NCBI GenBank assembly: GCA_019323195.1
Contig: JAHWHQ010000017.1
Span: 1 to 24,995, forward strand
Length of the DNA: 24,995 bases
Origin: Candidatus Woesearchaeota archaeon
GTDB lineage: Archaea > Nanobdellota > Nanobdellia > Woesearchaeales > JACPBV01
Direction: 5' to 3'
The position numbers were made by a program, and so were the translations under genes. Shown piece after piece: positions 1-5,938 of this stretch. Numbering within the stretch: the stretch's first letter is position 1; each line of letters begins with the position of its first letter. A model generated the notes under the pieces. It made no database searches, had not been told where the DNA came from, and worked only from the letters and a program-made list of their open reading frames with translations.

Positions 1-1
1 A

Positions 2-1123
2 AAACCGGAAGATACAGCGGAGGCTAAGCCGGAAGGCACCAGGGAGACAGAGATAGACCTGGTAGATGAGCAGGGCCGTAAGCAGAAACTGGAGATATAT
101 GAAGAAAAAAAAGAAGTGAAGGAAAAGGCTGAAGAAAAAAGAGAGGAGCAAAAGGAAGAGAAAAAAGCAAGGGAAAATAAAGAAGAAGAACATAAAGAGC
201 CTAAAAAGCCCATCTTGAAGAGGGTATTAAACTTCTATGACACGCAGTACAAGAAACTTGCCATAATACCTATCGTGGTCTTTATACTCGCAATCATAAT
301 AATAGGCATCCAGACAGCTACCACCGGATCGTTCATCAATAAGGATGTTTCCTTAAAAGGCGGCGTTACCATAACGATAACAAAAGGGGCTGAGGCTGAC
401 ATCATTTCTATGGAAAAATTCCTTAGCGACAGATTCAGGGGGAATGACGTATCTGTAAGAAGCATAAACAAGGCAGGGGCGCAGATAGGGATCGTTGTTG
501 TCGCTGATATTGACGGGACAAACAAGGAGGAGCTTAATTCCTTCATAGAGGGCATAGAATCCTTCATAGGATATGGGCTGGAGGAGCAGGATTACAGCAC
601 AGAGGTAATGGGCTCTTCCCTTGGAGAGAGCTTCTTCAAAGAGACATTTATCGCCTTGATCTTCGCTTTTATGCTGATGAGCATCGTTGTATTTATCTAT
701 TTCAGGACATTTGTGCCAAGCCTTGCAGTAGTGCTTTCTGCGCTTTCAGATATCATCGTTACACTGGCAGTAGTGGACCTGACAGGGATGAGGATAGGAA
801 CAGGAGGGATAGCAGCATTCCTCATGCTTGTGGGATATTCTGTTGACACAGACATGCTTCTTGCAACTACGCTGCTCAAAAAAAAGGAAGGAACGGTCTT
901 TGACAGGGTCATGAAATCGTTCAGGACAGGGATCATGATGTCATTGACCACAATGACAGCCCTTATCACAGGGATAATCTTTGTAGAATCAGCAGTTATA
1001 AGGCAGATAATGATAATCGTGCTTATTGGATTAGTGGTCGATAATATGAGCACATGGATACAGAATGTCGGCATATTGAGGTATTACCTGGAAAGAAAGG
1101 CAGGGAAGGTTAAAAATGAATAG
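2..1123 (+). CDS. secF: Protein-export membrane protein SecF (5' partial)
   Basis: SecF is the partner of SecD and uses ion flow to help Sec-translocated proteins leave the channel. The last ~200 residues show the family pattern: a first membrane segment (IIPIVVFILAIIIIG), a periplasmic-type domain, then GSSLGESFF followed by five hydrophobic segments containing the conserved GYSVDTDMLLAT region. The reading frame is open without a stop to the left edge, so the true start is upstream or outside the window. A GTG at 116 is the first in-window start-like codon, but nothing marks it as a start. Residues before the first membrane segment are almost entirely Glu/Lys/Arg, a long charged cytoplasmic extension. 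The gene overlaps secD by 8 nt, so the two are co-transcribed. Family is certain; the N-terminus is not. Confidence 0.93.
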   Translation, partial: KPEDTAEAKPEGTRETEIDLVDEQGRKQKLEIYEEKKEVKEKAEEKREEQKEEKKARENKEEEHKEPKKPILKRVLNFYDTQYKKLAIIPIVVFILAIIIIGIQTATTGSFINKDVSLKGGVTITITKGAEADIISMEKFLSDRFRGNDVSVRSINKAGAQIGIVVVADIDGTNKEELNSFIEGIESFIGYGLEEQDYSTEVMGSSLGESFFKETFIALIFAFMLMSIVVFIYFRTFVPSLAVVLSALSDIIVTLAVVDLTGMRIGTGGIAAFLMLVGYSVDTDMLLATTLLKKKEGTVFDRVMKSFRTGIMMSLTTMTALITGIIFVESAVIRQIMIIVLIGLVVDNMSTWIQNVGILRYYLERKAGKVKNE

Positions 1124-2840
1124 AAAGGTAAAGAAGCTGTTTACTGATGTAAGGGTGATAATCTTCCTACTTTTGATAGTTTTTGCGCTTGTAGCGATAC
1201 ACCCAAACCCATATAAGAAAGGGGTGGCTATAAGGAATGTTGTATCGAACAGCTCTGCCAGCCTGGCAGGCATACAAAGCCCAAAGCCAAGCATACCTCC
1301 TATGAGCAGGGAGGTAATAACTTCGATAAATAACAGGGTCATAAATGATATAGGGGACTATGCAGATGCTGTCAGCAACTTAAGGGTCAATGCAACTGTC
1401 CAGGTAAGGACTGACAAGGATATCTATAAGCTTATCACAAAGGAAAAGATCGAGGTAATAGAGCTTAATGAGACAGAATTAAGAACGATAGAAGAGATAA
1501 TCGAGGTAAATGAGACCATTAACGGAAGCATTGTCAAGAGAAATGAAACAATCACAAGGCAGGCTGAAGTGCCGAAGACAGAAAGGGTAAGGATGGGCGT
1601 TGATGACATAGGCCTTGGGGTTTATGATGCACCTACAACAAACATCAGGAAAGGACTTGACCTGCAGGGAGGGACAAGGGTTTTATTGCAGCCTGAGGAG
1701 GAGATAAGCAGGAACGACATGGAAAACCTGATTGCTGTCATGAAAGAAAGGCTTAATGTCTACGGCCTGAGCGACCTTGTCATAAGGGAGGCAGGTGACC
1801 TTTCCGGAAACCAGTACATCCTGGTCGAGATCGCAGGGGCTACTGAGGAAGAGGTCAAGGACCTGCTGGCAAAGCAGGGTAAATTCGAGGCAAAGATAGG
1901 GAACGGGACCGCGTTCAAAGGCGGAACTGACATCACTTATGTATGCAGGTCAGCTGACTGCGCAGGCATAAGCCCATTTGAGGGATGCAGCCATATGGGA
2001 AGTGAATGGATGTGCAGGTTCAGGTTCTCAATAAGCCTTTCGCCAGAGGCTGCGCAAAGGCAGGCTGACCTTACAAGGGACTTAGAGGTTCTGACAGAGG
2101 AGAAGCACCAGTACCTGAGCGAGAAGCTTGTGCTTTTCCTGGATGACAGGCAGGTTGATGAGCTGAGGATAGGGGCAGAGCTGAAAGGAAAGGCCGAGAC
2201 AAACATACAGATTTCAGGCTCAGGAACAGGGATTTCGCAGCAGGAGGCTGCTGTGAATGCGCTGCAGAACATGAAAAGGCTGCAGACAATACTTATCACA
2301 GGCTCGCTGCCGTTTAAGCTTGATATAGTAAAGACCGACACTATATCTCCGATCTTAGGCCATGAGTTTGTAAGAAACGCTTTATTGGTAGGGCTTATCG
2401 CCATCCTGACTGTTTCAATCGTGGTATTCCTAAGGTACAGGAAATGGAAGATAGCGATACCTATCGTCATCACTTCCATAGCAGAAGTCACAATACTTCT
2501 TGGTGTTGCCGCACTGATAGGCTGGAATCTTGACCTGGCGGCCATTGCAGGTATAATAATATCAGTAGGAACTGGCGTGGACCATAAGATAATCATAACA
2601 GACGAGACATTAGAAGGAGAGGCCAAAAAGATATACAACTGGAAAGAAAGGTTTAAGGGAGCTTTCTTTATAGTGATAGGGGCCTACCTGACAACAGTGT
2701 TTGCGATGGTGCCTTTGATATTCGCAGGTGCAGGCATGCTGAAAGGGTTTGCGATAATAACCATAATAGGCGTATCTATCAGCATCTTCATAACAAGGTC
2801 ATCTTACCCAAGGATTATTGAGTTGCTTCTTAAAGAGTAA
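1116..2840 (+). CDS. secD: Protein-export membrane protein SecD
   Basis: SecD forms the SecDF complex in the cytoplasmic membrane. Residues ~10-30 are a membrane anchor. Residues ~35-110 (GVAIRNVVSNSSASLAGI through VITSINNRVINDIGDY) read as a PDZ-like domain, as in many archaeal SecD proteins. The D1 hallmark DLQGGTRVLL follows near residue 178, then the P1 domain. Five C-terminal hydrophobic segments begin near LLVGLIAILTVSIVVF and include the GTGVDHKIIITDE motif that corresponds to the charged membrane motif of SecD. A Cys-containing insertion (CRSADCAGISPFEGCSHMGSEWMC region) sits in the extracytoplasmic domain and could form disulfides. The start overlaps the end of secF by 8 nt, which implies translational coupling. 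The order secF then secD is the common archaeal one. Confidence 0.95.
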   Translation: MNRKVKKLFTDVRVIIFLLLIVFALVAIHPNPYKKGVAIRNVVSNSSASLAGIQSPKPSIPPMSREVITSINNRVINDIGDYADAVSNLRVNATVQVRTDKDIYKLITKEKIEVIELNETELRTIEEIIEVNETINGSIVKRNETITRQAEVPKTERVRMGVDDIGLGVYDAPTTNIRKGLDLQGGTRVLLQPEEEISRNDMENLIAVMKERLNVYGLSDLVIREAGDLSGNQYILVEIAGATEEEVKDLLAKQGKFEAKIGNGTAFKGGTDITYVCRSADCAGISPFEGCSHMGSEWMCRFRFSISLSPEAAQRQADLTRDLEVLTEEKHQYLSEKLVLFLDDRQVDELRIGAELKGKAETNIQISGSGTGISQQEAAVNALQNMKRLQTILITGSLPFKLDIVKTDTISPILGHEFVRNALLVGLIAILTVSIVVFLRYRKWKIAIPIVITSIAEVTILLGVAALIGWNLDLAAIAGIIISVGTGVDHKIIITDETLEGEAKKIYNWKERFKGAFFIVIGAYLTTVFAMVPLIFAGAGMLKGFAIITIIGVSISIFITRSSYPRIIELLLKE

Positions 2841-2868
2841 AGAATAAGACCATTGTATTTAGGAAAAA

Positions 2869-2878
2869 TTATATAAAT
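2869..2878 (+). promoter_or_regulatory. TATA box of the SMR-like transporter pair
   Basis: TTATATAAAT ends 23 nt before the ATG at 2902. That is the spacing of an archaeal TATA box serving a leaderless transcript. No Shine-Dalgarno sequence precedes the ATG. Confidence 0.6.
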
Positions 2879-2901
2879 AGGCCTCATTAACTTCTTCTAA
2901 A

Positions 2902-3288
2902 ATGGGTACAAAGCTATGGGCTATTGGGCTGATGGTATTATGCACCATCTTCACCTCTGTTGCGCAGGTTTTCTATAAGCTGGGGGCAGCAAGGCTGAGC
3001 TTCAGCGTGATAAGCCTGATCACAAACCTGCCTTTACTCACTGGGATGGCTCTCTATGTCTTAGGGGCTTTTATCATGATAATAGCGTTCAAAGGAGGGG
3101 ATGTCTCTGTGCTTTACCCTATAATCGCTACAGACTATATCTGGGTGAGCCTTATGGCTGCCTATTTTTTCAATGAGGCCCTTAATCTATTCAAATGGAC
3201 AGGGGTCTTTCTTATAATTGCAGGGATTGTCTTTATTGGCTTAGGGTCAAAAGAGAAAGAGGCTGTTGGATATACAGAAGTGGTATAA
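2902..3288 (+). CDS. SMR/EamA-like four-helix transporter, first of pair
   Basis: A 128-residue protein with four hydrophobic segments (about residues 5-22, 38-62, 68-90 and 96-115). It has the small multidrug resistance/EamA half-transporter layout, including AFKGGDVSVLYPIIATDYIWVS and the C-terminal WTGVFLIIAGIVFIGLG. Proteins of this type export cations, lipids or lipid-linked sugars as dimers; the substrate cannot be told here. A second similar gene follows after one nucleotide, so the two probably form a heterodimer. Positively charged residues are spread over both faces, unlike in the partner. Expected to be leaderless from the TATA box at 2869. Confidence 0.8.
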   Translation: MGTKLWAIGLMVLCTIFTSVAQVFYKLGAARLSFSVISLITNLPLLTGMALYVLGAFIMIIAFKGGDVSVLYPIIATDYIWVSLMAAYFFNEALNLFKWTGVFLIIAGIVFIGLGSKEKEAVGYTEVV

Positions 3289-3289
3289 G

Positions 3290-3640
3290 ATGGCAACACA
3301 ACTATGGTCAGTCGGACTGGTAATGCTGGCAGGGGTGACAGGCTCTTTAGGTCCGATAATGCTGAAGAAGGCATCCGGAAAGCTGTCCTTCAGGCCAAAG
3401 GAGCTGATAAAGAACTATAACCTCATGATAGGGTTCCTGCTATATGGCGCAGCAACAGCACTGTTCATACCTGCATTGAAAGGAGGGGAGCTGTCAGTGC
3501 TTTACCCTCTGATATCGATAACGTACATCTGGGTCATCTTATGGTCTTTAAAGCTGCTTAATGAAAAGATGAACAAGATGAAATGGGTCGGGATTTTTCT
3601 TATAGTGATAGGGGTTGCTTTTATCGGGCTTGGGGCTTGA
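3290..3640 (+). CDS. SMR/EamA-like four-helix transporter, second of pair
   Basis: A 116-residue four-helix membrane protein homologous to its upstream neighbour, sharing the GGxxSVLYPxI(A/S) motif and the KWxGxFLIxxGxxFIGLG ending. The start chosen is the ATG at 3290, because the previous gene stops at 3288 and the junction reads TAAGATG. An upstream TTG start would overlap the previous gene. Loop 1 and loop 3 carry nearly all the Lys/Arg residues, so the topology is probably fixed with those loops inside. The less biased partner can then insert the other way, as in paired heterodimeric SMR transporters. The topology statement is inference from charge counting. Confidence 0.8.
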   Translation: MATQLWSVGLVMLAGVTGSLGPIMLKKASGKLSFRPKELIKNYNLMIGFLLYGAATALFIPALKGGELSVLYPLISITYIWVILWSLKLLNEKMNKMKWVGIFLIVIGVAFIGLGA

Positions 3641-3690
3641 TTTTATAAAATAAAAAGGTACTGTAAAGTCAAAGAAGTCAGGGGCGGAAT

Positions 3691-4329
3691 TTAGGCAATC
3701 TTCTTATTAGGTTTTAGTTGACATAGATTACCTTGGCCTATATAATTAACAGGGTAGTTTGGGTTTAATACCATTTTGGGATTATTCATATCCCCATATC
3801 CAGAAGCCCTCATCACTTCGTCAATCGTAGTTGCCTCTGGCGCAGAAAACAAACGAACAGAAACCAATTTTTTTCCTTCGTACTCTACAGCAACAAATTT
3901 AGTATTATAATTTCCTATTAGGTTTTCAAAAACAGGAAAAGATTTAAGTTGTTCCTGTGGCAGGTGCAAAAAATTTTCTAAACCTCCTCCAGCAATTAAT
4001 TCTTGATCCACAACTTCATTGTCTTTTAGTAAGGATAAATAAAATCTCACGCCTCTACCTTTCCCATTAATAAAAACTCTTCTATAATGCATGCTCATAG
4101 CCTCAAAAGGATCTAAATTTTCTGGGTATAGTGAGTCAATAGCTCTAAGTATTTTTTGAGCTTCAGGAAGATCATATATAAATACCTTATCTGGTCTTGT
4201 TTTAGGAAATAGCTGATCCTCTACTAATTGTGCTGTTTTAGAGTTGACTGGGGGAGATTTGAATCTATCAAAAGGACTTTTAGAATTACCAAATGAATTT
4301 TTTATAGCATCTATTATTGTATTACCCAT
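3691..4329 (-). CDS. Hypothetical protein, 212 aa
   Basis: Not recognised. The protein is soluble, with no signal peptide or membrane helix. The N-terminus (to ~residue 45) is polar, with a Ser/Pro/Lys stretch (NSKSPFDRFKSPPVNSK). The rest looks like a mixed alpha/beta fold with a Gly-rich turn (LIAGGGLENFL) and a C-terminal Asn/Pro-rich segment (NPKMVLNPNYPVNYIG). Codon use is clearly more AT-rich than in the flanking secD and transglutaminase genes, with few of the AGG and CTG codons frequent elsewhere. This suggests an accessory or transferred gene. A TATA-like ATTTAAAT at 4353-4360 lies 23 nt before the ATG, so it is probably leaderless and monocistronic. It converges with the transporter pair. 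Confidence 0.65.
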   Translation of the reverse strand: MGNTIIDAIKNSFGNSKSPFDRFKSPPVNSKTAQLVEDQLFPKTRPDKVFIYDLPEAQKILRAIDSLYPENLDPFEAMSMHYRRVFINGKGRGVRFYLSLLKDNEVVDQELIAGGGLENFLHLPQEQLKSFPVFENLIGNYNTKFVAVEYEGKKLVSVRLFSAPEATTIDEVMRASGYGDMNNPKMVLNPNYPVNYIGQGNLCQLKPNKKIA

Positions 4330-4352
4330 ATGATCTATTAAATAGAACGACT

Positions 4353-4360
4353 ATTTAAAT
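4353..4360 (-). promoter_or_regulatory. TATA box of the 212-aa hypothetical gene
   Basis: ATTTAAAT on the minus strand, 23 nt upstream of the ATG at 4329. This is typical spacing for a leaderless archaeal promoter. Confidence 0.5.
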
Positions 4361-4522
4361 CTTTCTATGTTGTAGTATCTATAGAGTGATTACAAAAAGG
4401 AAATAGAGTCATCCTGTTTTTAGGTTTTTTTTCGATTTTGTCTAACATCCATTACGCATAACAAAAAGCAAAGCTTTAAATATTTCTATCTTCCGGATAT
4501 ATAAACTATATTATATAGTTTA

Positions 4523-4528
4523 GAGGTG
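4523..4528 (+). promoter_or_regulatory. Ribosome binding site that sets the transglutaminase start
   Basis: GAGGTG sits 6 nt before the ATG at 4535. It overlaps a GTG at 4526 that would otherwise extend the frame by three codons, so the ATG is the preferred start. An upstream CTTTAAATA at about 4475-4483 would place the transcript start near 4508 and leave this site within a short leader. Confidence 0.65.
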
Positions 4529-4534
4529 GTATTG

Positions 4535-5155
4535 ATGCCGGACGTAATCAAATTCTCAGAAAAGGCGAACCTTAAATTACTTGATGCCTTATTCCAGCCC
4601 ATGTCTAAAAAATGGAACACAAGCCTGATCAACTGGCTTATTGACAGCAAATACCGGCAATATAAAAGGCTTGATAAGTTCCTTAAAGAGCAACTGGATA
4701 AGCCTGATGAGATGCTGTTAAAAAAAGCAGAGGAGTTTAAAAAATACAAATATGACCAAAGAATAGTTGAGATACTGAAGTTTGTCAATAAGACAGTAAG
4801 CTATATGCATGATAATAAGAATTTCGGCAAGAACGAGTACTGGGCCACTGCGATAGAGACATTAAAGAGGAAGAATGATGACTGTGACGGAATAAACGGC
4901 CTGCTTTATGTATTGGCAAGGTTATCCGGCATACCTTCTTTTATGATGTATTGCGCTATTGGAAAGACGTTCCATGGCGGCCATTTCTGGACAGTCTACC
5001 TAAGCACAAAATACGGCAAGCTGTATACGATAGACGGAACCTATTATGTTGATCTGAGAGCTATCCCAGGCAGAGCAGTATTCAGGTTCTCAGACAAGAA
5101 ATACCAGACTATCTGGTACCTGTTTAATGATGACTTCATATTTAAGGAGAAGTGA
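4535..5155 (+). CDS. Transglutaminase-like cysteine peptidase
   Basis: A 206-residue soluble protein with the transglutaminase-like papain fold. The triad is visible in the right order and spacing: Cys117 in KNDDCDGINGLLYVLARLSG, His150 in FHGGHFWTVYL and Asp167 in LYTIDGTYY. The family comprises cysteine peptidases or amide-bond transferases. No export signal is seen, so action in the cytoplasm is likely. The first ~100 residues are helical, Lys-rich and not recognised; they could bind the substrate. The gene ends inside the convergent OB-fold gene with a 14-nt overlap. The substrate is unknown. The fold assignment is strong, the biochemical role is not. Confidence 0.8.
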   Translation: MPDVIKFSEKANLKLLDALFQPMSKKWNTSLINWLIDSKYRQYKRLDKFLKEQLDKPDEMLLKKAEEFKKYKYDQRIVEILKFVNKTVSYMHDNKNFGKNEYWATAIETLKRKNDDCDGINGLLYVLARLSGIPSFMMYCAIGKTFHGGHFWTVYLSTKYGKLYTIDGTYYVDLRAIPGRAVFRFSDKKYQTIWYLFNDDFIFKEK

Positions 5156-5489
5156 TTGTTCTTATCCTGTTGCCGATCAGTTCCCTTTCGCCCTCATACT
5201 CGTCTATCTCTCCGATGACCTCGATATGGTCGCCTTCTGAAAGGCTGACATTGTCGTAGACTATTATCTTCATCTCCTCAGGCTGGGTTATGGTTATTAT
5301 GGTAAGCTGCTCAGTGTTAAAGACGTCCTCAACAACGCCTTTAACCTTGACATCATCCCCAATCTCTTCATCTTCGATGCTGCTTATGCTGCTCTCATCC
5401 AGTGTGATATTCTCAGAGATAAGGTAAAGCAGGAAAATGCCTGAAAGAGCGCAGATTATTGATATCTTGAGCAGGGTTTTTTCCTTCAC
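5142..5489 (-). CDS. Membrane-anchored OB-fold protein, 115 aa
   Basis: Residues ~6-24 (LLKISIICALSGIFLLYLI) form a single N-terminal membrane segment. Residues ~45-115 (VKVKGVVEDVFNTEQLTII through GEIDEYEGERELIGNRI) read as a five-stranded OB fold of the tRNA_anti/NirD-like nucleic-acid-binding type. The globular part is acidic. Small anchored OB-fold proteins of this kind are common in archaea, but their ligand is not established. The start is a GTG at 5489. TTTATAAA at 5512-5519 lies 22 nt upstream and supports a leaderless transcript. The 3' end overlaps that of the convergent transglutaminase-like gene by 14 nt. Confidence 0.7.
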   Translation of the reverse strand: MKEKTLLKISIICALSGIFLLYLISENITLDESSISSIEDEEIGDDVKVKGVVEDVFNTEQLTIITITQPEEMKIIVYDNVSLSEGDHIEVIGEIDEYEGERELIGNRIRTITSP

Positions 5490-5511
5490 TAAAGAGGGTA
5501 ATGGGGGGAAT

Positions 5512-5519
5512 TTTATAAA
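5512..5519 (-). promoter_or_regulatory. TATA box of the OB-fold gene
   Basis: A palindromic TTTATAAA on the minus strand, 22 nt before the GTG start at 5489. Confidence 0.55.
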
Positions 5520-5541
5520 TTGTTTGGATTATTCCGAAATA

Positions 5542-5549
5542 TTTATATA
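5542..5549 (+). promoter_or_regulatory. TATA box of the 98-aa hypothetical gene
   Basis: TTTATATA ends 25 nt before the ATG at 5575, so the transcript is probably leaderless. It lies only 23 nt from the opposite-facing TATA box of the OB-fold gene. Confidence 0.55.
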
Positions 5550-5574
5550 CTTTAGGGTAGTGACATAAAAGATT

Positions 5575-5871
5575 ATGAAATTAACATATGATCCAGGTTT
5601 ATCAAATTTAGTTTATGATTCTGATAGTGGCAAATATATGCAGTATCTATCCGGACCAGGAGGATATGCTGATTTTCCACCTGAAATGACATTTATGTGC
5701 AGGGATTTACTTACAGGAGGAATGGTTGAGTATAAAATATCTGAATTTGATGTCATTAAAGTGGATTCGAAAGAGGTGGCTAAAAAAATTTTACCAATAA
5801 ATCTGCAACAGAATTTTTATAAAATAGATAGGGGTTTTTGTCTAACTGGGAATATTGTAAAAAGAAGATAA
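5575..5871 (+). CDS. Hypothetical protein, 98 aa
   Basis: Not recognised. A small soluble protein with no membrane segment, two Cys residues (Met-Cys-Arg near residue 42 and Phe-Cys-Leu near 90) and a Gly/Pro-rich early segment (LSGPGGYADFPPEM). The base composition is AT-rich compared with lonB downstream, like the two other orphan genes in the window. It has its own TATA box at the correct distance and is followed by a T-poor gap before lonB, so it is probably a separate transcript. It is supported as real by the promoter and by a complete frame starting at the predicted transcript start. Confidence 0.55.
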   Translation: MKLTYDPGLSNLVYDSDSGKYMQYLSGPGGYADFPPEMTFMCRDLLTGGMVEYKISEFDVIKVDSKEVAKKILPINLQQNFYKIDRGFCLTGNIVKRR

Positions 5872-5928
5872 TTCTTAAAAAAACCTACCCTTTATTTTCA
5901 AAAACTTTAAAAACAATTATGTTTTCTA

Positions 5929-5934
5929 GAGGGG
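5929..5934 (+). promoter_or_regulatory. Ribosome binding site of lonB
   Basis: GAGGGG is 4 nt before the ATG at 5939, consistent with SD-led translation. An upstream CTTTAAAA (5905-5912) is TATA-like but so close that the true promoter may be further upstream. Confidence 0.5.
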
Positions 5935-5938
5935 TATA

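Noticed and set aside
116..1123. GTG at 116 as the SecF start
   Set aside because: The frame is open to the window edge and no ribosome site or TATA box precedes the GTG, so the gene is given as 5' partial.
1937..2638. Long minus-strand frame (233 codons) opposite secD
   Set aside because: It is an antisense shadow of a conserved gene; its translation is rich in Ser/Ile with no domain and no promoter.
4526..4534. GTG at 4526 as the start of the transglutaminase-like gene
   Set aside because: It lies inside the GAGGTG ribosome site that is ideally spaced for the ATG at 4535.
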